In this document: in pieces, positions 1-7,092 of the stretch
Position numbering within the stretch: the first letter of the stretch is position 1
How the letters are laid out: each line of letters starts with the position of its first letter
Assembly (NCBI GenBank): GCA_023441965.1
Contig: JAEZNB010000014.1
Coordinates: 1-64,000, forward strand
Reading direction: 5' to 3'
DNA length: 64,000 nt
DNA from: Bacillota bacterium
GTDB lineage: Bacteria > Bacillota > Clostridia > Lachnospirales > Lachnospiraceae
The notes under the pieces: model-generated
Told to the model about the DNA's origin: nothing
Database searches by the model: none
Seen by the model: the letters and a program-made list of their open reading frames with translations, nothing else
Program-made: the position numbers and the translations under genes

Positions 1-28
1 GACGCACAGTGTGAGTTATTTGATCCAT
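1..28 (-). CDS. 5' end of a probable IS66-family accessory protein (TnpA), truncated by the window edge
   Basis: Only nine codons are visible, reading MDQITHTVR, behind an excellent ribosome binding site (AAAGGAGG about 10 nt upstream on the minus strand). Short IS66 TnpA proteins typically open with M-(D/N)-x-I-T-H-x-V/I-R, so this is the best match, but nine residues cannot prove it. If right, an IS66 copy lies immediately left of the window, beside the recombinase. Any protein with this N-terminus is an alternative. Confidence 0.4.
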
Positions 29-242
29 GGTAAATGACCTCCTTTAAAAAACTAATAGTTTTTTGCATTTTTTAAAGTATGCCACAAAAAATATATTTAG
101 CCTAGGCGAGTGATTTGACGTATACGATCTATCAGTATATATTCCCTCTTAATATATGCGAAGGACATGCTTGTCGAATCAACAGTAATAATAGCAGAAA
201 ACATTAGCATACAATAGTAGTAAGTAGACAAGGAGGTTCAAT

Positions 243-395
243 ATGAAGGTTGTTAATAAACGCCCAAATTACATAAAAAGCTCTGATAGAGTGAGAAGCA
301 TTAATCAGGCATATACGGTTGTATTCCGCGCTATTAACAAAATTGAAGTAGATATTAATACCGCAGGAAATATAATCAAAAAGACAAACAAGTGA
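243..395 (+). CDS. 50-aa hypothetical protein preceding the serine recombinase
   Basis: ATG-started ORF of 50 residues with a strong AAGGAGG site about 8 nt upstream, ending 38 bases before the recombinase start. It is lysine/arginine/asparagine rich, with no membrane segment and no recognisable domain. Position and orientation suggest co-transcription with the recombinase. It could be a small DNA-binding accessory or directionality factor, but that is only an inference from location. I do not recognise the family. Confidence 0.55.
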   Translation: MKVVNKRPNYIKSSDRVRSINQAYTVVFRAINKIEVDINTAGNIIKKTNK

Positions 396-433
396 AAATA
401 ATATTCTATATTTGATGGAAGGAGGTGGTCACA

Positions 434-1906
434 GTGATCGCAATTTACGCGCGGCAATCCGTAGATAAGAAAGATAGCATATCCATTGAAAGCCAGATAG
501 ATATGTGCAAAAAAGAATGTGGTACTGAGGCCACCAAAATCTATTCTGACAAAGGCTTTAGTGGAAAAAACACAAATCGTCCGAAGTTTGAACAATTAAT
601 GAAAGATGTAAAGGACGGATTAATAACTAAGGTTATAGTATACCGGCTAGACCGTTTCAGCCGTTCGATCGCAGACTTCGGTCAAGCGTGGGCAAAATTC
701 CAAGAAAGAAATGTAGAATTTATTTCTATCAACGAAAAGTTTGATACATCCAGTCCAATGGGGCGAGCGATGTTGCATATAATAATGGTATTTGCCCAGC
801 TTGAAAGAGAAACAATAGCTGAACGTGTTAAGGATAACTATTATTCGCGAATTAAGCATGGAAACTGGCCAGGCGGACCGGCGCCACTTGGATTTGAAAA
901 TTCTAAAATGACTAACGAAGATGGCAAAAAGGTTCCCTCCCTTATACCTAATAAAGATATGGAAATAGTAAAAAGAATATTTTTCGAATATTCCGGAGAA
1001 GATGTGTCCCTTGGTATGATTGCAAAGGAATTATCAGAAGAAGGGATCTCTTGTATGAAACGCAAGACTTGGGATAATGTTGCTATATCAAGAATCCTAC
1101 ATAATCCAGTCTATGTGGAAGCTACAGCAGATGTGTATAAATATTACAGAGGAAAAGGTGTTACCTTTTCCAACCCAGTTGATTTTTATACCGGAGAGAC
1201 TTCCGCACATATAGTTGGAAGAAGATCCGCTTCTGACAGAAAGTATACTAAGCTCGAAAATCATGTGGTTTCACTCACTAACTTTCCCGGTATCATCCCA
1301 GCAGATATCTGGTTAAAATGCCAGTATAAGTTGGATAATAATAAGCAAATTAAGAACACCGGGAAAGGAAAATTATCTTGGTTATCCGGTTACATAAAAT
1401 GCGGAAAATGCGGCTATTCGCTTGCCATCCGTAAATATAATGACCAGCTCTATCTACATTGCAGCGGGCGTACCAACCTGCACTTATGTGATGTTAAAAG
1501 TTATAATATTACCATCGGAGAGATTGAAACTGCTGTTCAGGCGGAATTAGAAAATGTAATCAATGAGTGTACCCTAGATAAAAATCAGTGTATTCCCACA
1601 CCGTCCGAAAACAAGCAAAAAATTGAGCTTGAGAAAATTGACCAAAAAATTGAAAAGCTCATAGCTTCTCTTACCGAAGCTTCCGATATCTCCATGAAAT
1701 ATATTAATGGGGAAATCGAAAAACTGGATAAAAAACGTAATGAGATTTTGAAAAATCTCGGTTCCCCTAAAACTGAAGCTCCTAACAAATTCAAGGATGT
1801 CATCTTCGGCCAGCTAAGCTTTGATGAGAAGAAGCTTGTGGTAAACCAATTTATCGAGAAAATCATGGTTTTTGAAGATGAAATTGAGATAGTGTGGAAA
1901 GTGTAA
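434..1906 (+). CDS. Large serine recombinase (site-specific integrase/excisionase)
   Basis: A 490-aa serine recombinase. Residues 1 to about 145 are a resolvase catalytic domain with the nucleophile in YARQS (Ser9) and the conserved RLDRFSRS segment. A Recombinase domain follows, then a zinc ribbon near residues 320-350 (CGKCGYSLAI, then a distal C...C pair), a coiled coil at about 385-440 and a basic-hydrophobic tail. I prefer GTG at 434 because GGAGG lies 8 nt before it; an in-frame GTG at 425 overlaps that site. Such enzymes integrate and excise phages, ICEs and skin-like elements without host factors. Its substrate is probably the AT-rich block around it, whose right edge falls in the truncated deacetylase gene near 5468. 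A hairpin terminator follows directly. Confidence 0.93.
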   Translation: MIAIYARQSVDKKDSISIESQIDMCKKECGTEATKIYSDKGFSGKNTNRPKFEQLMKDVKDGLITKVIVYRLDRFSRSIADFGQAWAKFQERNVEFISINEKFDTSSPMGRAMLHIIMVFAQLERETIAERVKDNYYSRIKHGNWPGGPAPLGFENSKMTNEDGKKVPSLIPNKDMEIVKRIFFEYSGEDVSLGMIAKELSEEGISCMKRKTWDNVAISRILHNPVYVEATADVYKYYRGKGVTFSNPVDFYTGETSAHIVGRRSASDRKYTKLENHVVSLTNFPGIIPADIWLKCQYKLDNNKQIKNTGKGKLSWLSGYIKCGKCGYSLAIRKYNDQLYLHCSGRTNLHLCDVKSYNITIGEIETAVQAELENVINECTLDKNQCIPTPSENKQKIELEKIDQKIEKLIASLTEASDISMKYINGEIEKLDKKRNEILKNLGSPKTEAPNKFKDVIFGQLSFDEKKLVVNQFIEKIMVFEDEIEIVWKV

Positions 1907-1908
1907 TT

Positions 1909-1940
1909 CCCTGTGAGTTAATAAGTAATCACAGGGTTTT
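1909..1940 (+). terminator. Intrinsic terminator of the serine recombinase
   Basis: Perfect 8-bp stem CCCTGTGA/TCACAGGG with a 12-nt loop, followed by TTTT. It starts three bases after the recombinase stop codon. Confidence 0.8.
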
Positions 1941-1975
1941 CCACTGTAATTCTTTCTTTACAACAATTTCTGGTA

Positions 1976-2392
1976 TTATCCGATTTTGACTTCTACTTTA
2001 ATATGTAATGTTTTTAGAATAACTCTAAGTCCTAATATAATCGACCATATAAAAAAGATCCATATCCATCCTACAACAAATAAAAATATAGTTAAAATAA
2101 AATCAAAATTCCAAAAGCTCAATTGTGAATTCTTTATGATATGAATTGTTAGTGGTAAAAACAGATAATTAGTAATTCCAAGTAGTATGGTTTGAGGTAA
2201 GCAATTTATTAAGAAGCTATGCATTAGTCTTCTTTTTTCATGTTCACATTCCTTGGTTTTCTCTTTCCTAGGAACTTCTTTATTTATATCTTGTATTATT
2301 TGGGGATATCTTATACTGAATAGCATAATAATAAAGACTAACAATACACTTGTAGCAGAAAATGAATCTATTATACTACTTTTAAAGTCCAT
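1976..2392 (-). CDS. Hypothetical membrane protein, 138 aa
   Basis: The protein has a hydrophobic N-terminal segment, a charged loop rich in K/E/R at about residues 38-60, and two or three further hydrophobic segments, so probably three to four membrane spans. It has no domain I recognise. ATG at 2392 is preferred: AGGGAG lies 8 nt upstream. A GTG at 2401 would overlap the upstream stop but has no spaced RBS. The gene follows the 2398-2994 gene almost without gap, so the two are very likely co-transcribed and translationally coupled. AT-rich like the rest of the accessory block. Confidence 0.65.
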   Translation of the reverse strand: MDFKSSIIDSFSATSVLLVFIIMLFSIRYPQIIQDINKEVPRKEKTKECEHEKRRLMHSFLINCLPQTILLGITNYLFLPLTIHIIKNSQLSFWNFDFILTIFLFVVGWIWIFFIWSIILGLRVILKTLHIKVEVKIG

Positions 2393-2397
2393 AACTA

Positions 2398-2994
2398 TCA
2401 CTCCCTTGCAGTAGCAGCTTCCAAATCGCTAATGTTTACTCCATATGCATTACATAACACTTCAAAAGTATCCTCTGGAATACTATAAACCCCAGCAGAA
2501 TTTTTAACTTTTGCGATTTGATCTAGATATGGCGCTTTCACAGAAACCATCTGCTTTAACTCTTCTAACAAATTATCAGATTGAATTACTATTCTGTAAG
2601 ATGAGCCATTTTTCTGAGCAGTTGCCAATAATGTTTTTATTGAATTTAGAAGCGCATCTTCAAGTTCATATTTATATTTTGTCCTAACATCCCTTAATAA
2701 TGTACGACTACTTGATTCTGTTAACTGAAACAATGCAGATATTTCGGACTCATTTGGAATTCTTCCAATAAAATAATATTTCATTAAATGAAAGATTTTT
2801 CTTTCTCTTATCTCATTAGCTCTCGTTGGAAGTTGCTTACCAAGCATCATCTCTAAATACTCTGATATTGATGCCATAGCTATTCGAGAAATAGCCTCTG
2901 TAAGTTCATCAGCATCCTGACATCCAAGAACACCTCTTAATAACCTGTCCTCATCTTCACCAATTAACTGCTCCAAGTTTAAACTAATCTCCAT
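2398..2994 (-). CDS. Hypothetical protein with a possible helix-turn-helix, 198 aa
   Basis: Soluble, mostly helical protein. A segment near residues 80-110 (ESEISALFQLTESSSRTLLR) resembles a winged-helix or HTH recognition unit, and the last 60 residues look like a second small helical domain (DTFEVLCNAYGVNISDL, also HTH-like). A DNA-binding or regulatory role is inference only. ATG at 2994 is chosen over ATG at 3000 because AAAGGAGG is one base from the first and seven from the second. The start lies about 40 bases downstream of the GTT of the attC-like palindrome, the spacing expected for a cassette gene. Partner: the membrane protein at 1976-2392. Confidence 0.6.
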   Translation of the reverse strand: MEISLNLEQLIGEDEDRLLRGVLGCQDADELTEAISRIAMASISEYLEMMLGKQLPTRANEIRERKIFHLMKYYFIGRIPNESEISALFQLTESSSRTLLRDVRTKYKYELEDALLNSIKTLLATAQKNGSSYRIVIQSDNLLEELKQMVSVKAPYLDQIAKVKNSAGVYSIPEDTFEVLCNAYGVNISDLEAATARE

Positions 2995-3030
2995 CTTCAT
3001 TCCTCCTTTGATAAATACAAAACAAATCTC

Positions 3031-3151
3031 TGTTAACGTCTCGTGCCCCGATGAGTAAAGCCTTAGGGTGACCGCTTATGGCGACGATCTAATAAGCACC
3101 TAATGCGGTTACACTTAAGTTCTGGGCTTTTTCGGGAACATATTGTTAGGC
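3031..3151 (-). repeat. attC-like imperfect palindrome (possible integron recombination site)
   Basis: Read on the minus strand the 121-bp segment begins GCCTAAC (fits the R'' consensus RYYYAAC), then a 5-nt spacer, then GTTCCCGA. It ends with TCGGGGCAC, a 5-nt spacer and GTTAACA. The L boxes are complementary except for one extra base, as in attC sites. The interior is also palindromic (AAAGCC and a CTTA...ACCGC arm). It sits between two same-strand genes, 26 bases after one stop and about 40 bases before the next start. The right R' box matches GTTRRRY only in its first five bases, and no integrase or attI is visible. Confidence 0.45.
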
Positions 3152-3177
3152 TAAGTGGTATTTAAAACAACCTACAC

Positions 3178-4014
3178 TTATAACTCAATCATATCAGAAA
3201 TTTGATATCCCATATTGGATAACTCAAATACTTCACCTTTGAGTCCTCGAGCTAATAGTAGATTATTTTTTATTAGTTCAGTAATTGCTGCCTCCCACTT
3301 TGCTGTTTCACGCCGGTCTGTAAACATAAAACTTTTACCATTTACTTGTATATGAGTTCCTCCTAAAGTTCGAATAAGAAGGATTGTACCATTAGGATCT
3401 TTGCTTGCTTCCTTTAATAATGTTTTTGCCTCTAATGAAAGTGTCGGAAAATGTATTTTTGATTCCGCAATCTCATTGTTTATATGAGTATTATAATCAA
3501 CAAACATTGGATGTTCATTAATTTTAATTTGTAAATGATGATAAAATTTTTCTTTAAAATCCGAATGGCTATCATATTCTTGGTATAAGCCTCGAGTACG
3601 ACAAGATTCTTTTAAATCTTTTAATTGTTGAATTTGAGATAGATCAACACTATCCAAAATCACTGGCTGACTTGAGAAATATAGCATTACTGGTTTTCCA
3701 CTATCAATATGCTTTTCAATTTCTTCTATCGTTCCACTGGCATATTCATTGGTAGGTGTACCAATTCTTGTCCAAAACACTCCAACTAAAAGATCACATT
3801 TATCCAAGACTTGTTTGTTTATTAATTCCTGCGGTCTTACTCCCATTTCAGGGGAAGAATGTGATTCCCACCCAATAGGTAGCAATACAATTTTCCTTGA
3901 AAACGAATGAACTGCATTCCATTCATATATAACTTCACGTACAATTGAACGTTCTGCTGCCACATCTCCAGGAGACGCTATCATTATATTAAAAACCTTA
4001 GTATCGTAACTCAT
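3178..4014 (-). CDS. DUF4062 (TIR/nucleotide-binding-like) domain protein, 278 aa
   Basis: The N-terminus reads FNIMIASPGDVAAERSIV, the hallmark of DUF4062, a Rossmann-like domain related to TIR/SEFIR folds. It is followed by the family's GWESHSSPEMG and LDKCDLLVGVFWTRIGTPT blocks (about residues 45-95). The C-terminal 80 residues look like a winged helix (FELSNMGYQISDMI at the end). DUF4062 is often the effector or sensor domain of predicted NTPase or defence proteins; here it stands alone with a small C-terminal domain, so the activity is unknown. ATG at 4014 has GGAGG five bases upstream; GTG 4029 and ATG 4026 lack a spaced RBS. It is followed by the attC-like palindrome. Composition is AT-rich, consistent with transfer. 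Confidence 0.8.
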   Translation of the reverse strand: MSYDTKVFNIMIASPGDVAAERSIVREVIYEWNAVHSFSRKIVLLPIGWESHSSPEMGVRPQELINKQVLDKCDLLVGVFWTRIGTPTNEYASGTIEEIEKHIDSGKPVMLYFSSQPVILDSVDLSQIQQLKDLKESCRTRGLYQEYDSHSDFKEKFYHHLQIKINEHPMFVDYNTHINNEIAESKIHFPTLSLEAKTLLKEASKDPNGTILLIRTLGGTHIQVNGKSFMFTDRRETAKWEAAITELIKNNLLLARGLKGEVFELSNMGYQISDMIEL

Positions 4015-4208
4015 ACTAACCTCCATCACCTTAATTGAGATTTAATCATTTCGCCATTTGCAAAACTAGACTCACTATTCACATCAAATTAAATATGTTT
4101 GCGGGATCAACTTTTTAATTTTCATTATATTCCATTAATTTAGCATCACTTGAGTTTTCTAATCATTTTATTTATATTACCATATTTTACATATTTCCAC
4201 AAGAAGAT

Positions 4209-4303
4209 TTACAATTATAACTAATTACTTTAGCTTATAATATACGTATAATATACATTCTGAATTAATCTTGCCAATCTATCAATACCCCGATATTATA
4301 TCG
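4209..4303 (+). promoter_or_regulatory. Promoter region and 13-bp operator-like palindrome of the toxin-antitoxin pair
   Basis: The 308-base gap between the divergent DUF4062 and antitoxin genes is very AT-rich. It holds two TATAAT hexamers (4236-4241 and 4247-4252). A perfect palindrome CGATATTATATCG at 4291-4303 lies directly before the antitoxin RBS. Phd/YefM antitoxins autorepress through short palindromes, so this is a plausible operator. No convincing -35 could be assigned. Confidence 0.45.
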
Positions 4304-4322
4304 ATATAAGGAGGTGAACCCT

Positions 4323-4597
4323 ATGCCATCAATCAGATCTAGCTCTGACCTGCGTAATTTCTATAATCAGATCTCCGAATACTGTCATACCCGTTCCGAA
4401 CCCGTTTACATTACCAAGAACGGAAAAGGCGATCTTGTAGTATTAGATAAAGAAACCTACGAAGAGCTCGTAGGCCGCTTTGAATTAAGCACTCTTCTAG
4501 ATCAAGGATTAGAAGATATGTTAAGCAAAAGAACTATAAAAATGCAGATGAATTTTTTGATGAATTGGAAGGAAGGTACAAAGATGCCAAGATATAA
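4323..4597 (+). pseudogene. Phd/YefM-family antitoxin, frameshifted near its C-terminus
   Basis: The start MPSIRSSSDLRNFYNQ and the EPVYITKNGKGDLVVLDKE block are typical of Phd/YefM antitoxins that fold over the toxin promoter. RBS AAGGAGG is well placed. At the A tract 4538-4542 one base appears to be missing: adding it restores a frame reading NADEFFDELEGRYKDAKI and a stop at 4595-4597, the usual C-terminus. As written, the frame runs through into the toxin frame, giving a 128-residue antitoxin-toxin read-through product ending at 4709. The restored stop overlaps the toxin start by 14 bases, the usual TA architecture. Confidence 0.75.
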
Positions 4598-4915
4598 TCT
4601 CGTTATAACAGAAACTCCACAGCACGACTTGCTTGACATCTTTGACTATATTGCATTCGAACTGCAAGAGCTAGATTCTACAAGTCGTCTATCACCAAGA
4701 TTTGATTAAAGGTTAAATCCCTAAATGTATTTCAAGAACGAAACACCCTTATTTCCGAGCCAATATATGAAGGTTAAAGGGTAATATGGTGTCCAGTAGA
4801 GAATTATTGTATTTTCCACCAAGTAACTAAAGTACAATCACAAGTTAACATGCTCCGTGTCTTATACAAAAAAAGAAACTGGGAGCATATTTTAACCCCC
4901 AGTCAAAATCAATAA
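4584..4915 (+). pseudogene. RelE/ParE-family toxin, disrupted by several frameshifts
   Basis: The toxin begins at ATG 4584 (MPRYNLVITETPQHDLLDIF), a normal RelE/ParE N-terminus, but its frame stops at 4709 after 41 codons. The rest survives in other frames: 4778-4915 encodes VIWCPVENYCIFHQVTKVQ and then MLRVLYKKRNWEHIL, the conserved C-terminal strand with the RVLY(K/A)xRNW motif. At least two indels are therefore present and no active toxin should be made. RelE/ParE toxins cleave mRNA or poison gyrase. This pair has decayed. Confidence 0.75.
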
Positions 4916-4978
4916 TTATTATTTAAAATCCGTGAAAGTTCTTTATAAAACGCCTAACCCCTCGCTGTTCAAAATATC

Positions 4979-5272
4979 CTACGATATCTTTTGCAGCTTC
5001 TCACTATGCTCCATAACTACCTTCTTCAATAGTTCAATATCAACTTTCATACTCTCAGTTTCCAGTAAAGCCTTATCGTAACGTTTAGCAGCAGGAAGGT
5101 AATTTTCAGCAAGTAACTTAATATCTGGTCTGATTTCATTCTCTAAAATAACACTTACTTTATTAAAACCATGATTCATATCAGCTTCTATCTTACTTAT
5201 TTTTTCATTTATTGGTTTTAATTTATTATCCATCATTTCAGATAAAGCTAATAGTAATTCATTATCACTCAA
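4979..5272 (-). CDS. Coiled-coil hypothetical protein, 97 aa
   Basis: A small acidic/basic helical protein (LLLALSEMMDNKLKPINEKI, then heptad-like helices) with an ENEIRPDIKLLAENYLPA segment. Proteins of this build recur in Clostridia next to mobile or surface loci, with no assigned function. The start appears to be TTG at 5272; its upstream GGGGGCG is a weak RBS, so the start is uncertain and the first in-frame ATG would lose 12 residues. It is the last gene of the AT-rich accessory block. Confidence 0.6.
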   Translation of the reverse strand: MSDNELLLALSEMMDNKLKPINEKISKIEADMNHGFNKVSVILENEIRPDIKLLAENYLPAAKRYDKALLETESMKVDIELLKKVVMEHSEKLQKIS

Positions 5273-5426
5273 AAAACCACGCCCCCTTCGCTTTCAATAG
5301 AATTATTGTAGCATAAATATGAGTTAAAAGTCTAGGAAATTTTAAAACCTTTTCACTCGTTTTTCACTCATAGCTAACAATAAATACAGCTATCTGAAAT
5401 GAGATTAATCAATATGAAAAACCCCC

Positions 5427-6017
5427 TCAACCCCTTGTATTTCTTAGTTTTAAAGTTGTTGCGTATACATCCACATCCCACTGAATCGTGTAATAGCCAC
5501 TCTCCCTGGCGGTAGCTACTACCGCATTATTGTAATCGCCGTAGGGCGGACGAAATAGATTCATCTCTACCCCTGTCAGCTTTTTAACTCTTTCATGCAC
5601 AGTTAAGATCTCCTGCTGGCTCTGCTCCTGTGTCAACAGGGTCATGTGCTTATGGTTCTCACTATGGTTTCCGAGGTCATGACCGGCTCCGGAGATCCGC
5701 TTCACATCCTCGGGATATTTTTTCACCCATTCCCCGGTCACAAAGAAGGTAGCCTTCACCTTATGGTTCTTCAAGATGTCAAGTATCGCCGGGATGTCTT
5801 CATTTCCCCAGGCCGTATCAAAGGTCAGAGCAACCTTGCTTTCCTCTGTATCAACACAATAGATTGGAAGATCCCTCTTCCTTCCGATATTTGATACTGT
5901 GATGGCATCCGACAGAAATTTTATTCCCAATCCGATGAGTACCATTAAACTAAGAACCAGGATTCCGACCTTTACGAATAATGCAGCATCCGATTGCGTA
6001 TTCCCCTGCTGTTCCAT
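5427..6017 (-). pseudogene. PdaB-like polysaccharide deacetylase, C-terminally truncated at an element boundary
   Basis: A NodB-fold peptidoglycan/polysaccharide deacetylase with an N-terminal membrane anchor (about residues 13-37). Metal and catalytic motifs are TFDTAWG (65-71), HSENH (118-122) and RPPYG (156-160), then WDVD (180-183). Family members continue with LDW... and a final LMH/H-containing motif over about 55 more residues. Here the sequence after WDVD changes abruptly to an unrelated 13-residue tail and stops. The break near 5468 coincides with the shift from AT-rich accessory DNA to the higher-GC chromosome. The gene was therefore probably split by insertion; the missing 3' part is not visible. 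Activity is unlikely without excision. Related proteins act in spore cortex or cell-wall remodelling. Confidence 0.75.
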
Positions 6018-6134
6018 AATAGCTCCATAGAATGTGTCTTACTATAATATATTGGTGCAGCTAGGCCAATATTCGAGGGGAGTCGTCAGACAGGGCGACC
6101 ATCATTTCAATTTGATAAGTATCCTGAGTACATA

Positions 6135-6183
6135 AAAAAGCCTTTGCTCCATAGCTTAGTCCGCTCCTCTGCAAAAGCCTCTT
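6135..6183 (-). terminator. Terminator downstream of the 6206-6667 gene
   Basis: On the minus strand AGGCTTTTGC pairs with GCAAAGGCTT (with G-U pairs) around a long loop, and TTTTTT follows. Confidence 0.55.
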
Positions 6184-6205
6184 TTATCAGTTATATGGAA
6201 ATATC

Positions 6206-6667
6206 CTATCGTTTCAGCTGTGTACTGCGCCTCTCATTCAATATGATGCGATCCAGTACAGCTTTATAGACCAGAACAATCTGAGCATCAATGTAACAGA
6301 ATTTATTCGCTACAAATTCATAGGTTTTATATAGGAACGCGATACTCATCAGTATCATCGCCAGTATGGTCAATTCCGGCCTGATAGATCTGGCAATCAG
6401 AAATATCATGGCAACCAGATAGAACATAAAGGCAAAGAAGAAGTTCCTGCTGATCCGGAAGGCAAGCAGCATGGTTTCATTCAGACGGTTATGCATCTTG
6501 GTAATAGACTTCAGGTCCCTATATTTTAATTTTTCATACATATCGTTAAAAATCAATTGGCTGTCCGTTGTCCTATTTTCAATGTTTCTTTTGACAAAGG
6601 AAAAATAGCGATGATAATTGACTTCACCAAGCTCTTTGCTGATTAACTTTTTAAATACATTTGCCAT
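6206..6667 (-). CDS. Hypothetical membrane protein with two transmembrane segments, 153 aa
   Basis: The N-terminal 70 residues are charged and helical, followed by a hydrophobic hairpin at about residues 74-112 (two spans, FFFAFMFYLVAMIFLIA and a second L/I/M-rich segment), then a cytoplasmic-type basic tail ending in RRSTQLKR. It is compatible with a small inner-membrane protein of unknown role. It is a single gene with its own terminator. I recognise no family motif. Confidence 0.65.
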   Translation of the reverse strand: MANVFKKLISKELGEVNYHRYFSFVKRNIENRTTDSQLIFNDMYEKLKYRDLKSITKMHNRLNETMLLAFRISRNFFFAFMFYLVAMIFLIARSIRPELTILAMILMSIAFLYKTYEFVANKFCYIDAQIVLVYKAVLDRIILNERRSTQLKR

Positions 6668-7016
6668 CCATTCACCTACTCCCCTAAAAGCTTAATCAGT
6701 TGGTTTCATTAGCTTTTTATATCACATCATGCATTAAAAGTCCAGATATTAATGTTTCTTTAATACTATTATTCGCATAGGACACAAAATAAAACTCTGC
6801 AAATGCTGTATTAATTTCCTTATAAATCTATTCATTTAGCGGTGGGAAACAGCTTGAACGATCAAATCAGCTTGCTTCCACTGAGGGAAATTGCGAAAAT
6901 ATTAACAAATTGTTCATAATATATCCACATAATAAACATATATGTCATTTATACTAGAATTAAGTTAATAGCATAACAAATTGAATACGCTTATAAGATA
7001 ATTTTTTTCATAAAAC
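6668..7016. other. Non-coding interval, AT-rich
   Basis: About 350 bases without a credible ORF on either strand. A weak inverted repeat (AAACAGCTTGAACG with CAGCTTGCTTCC nearby) and runs resembling -10 boxes (CATAATATAT) can be seen, but nothing that identifies a known RNA. Confidence 0.4.
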
Positions 7017-7052
7017 AAGCCCGGCAGCTACCCTCCCCCCTCTACCGGGCTT
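7017..7052 (-). terminator. Terminator of the receiver-Hpt gene
   Basis: Stem GCCCGG/CCGGGC closes a pyrimidine-rich loop about 40 bases after the stop codon. On the minus strand the stem is followed by TTGTTTTAT. Confidence 0.6.
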
Positions 7053-7092
7053 CTCCTCTGCCCAAAAATAGCTTTTTCCCGGTAGTAAGCGC

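Noticed and set aside
119..5468. Heptamer CGTATAC at 119-125 and at 5462-5468 as left and right core of the element
   Set aside because: Seven bases are too few, and the sequence left of 119 does not resemble the missing deacetylase 3' end.
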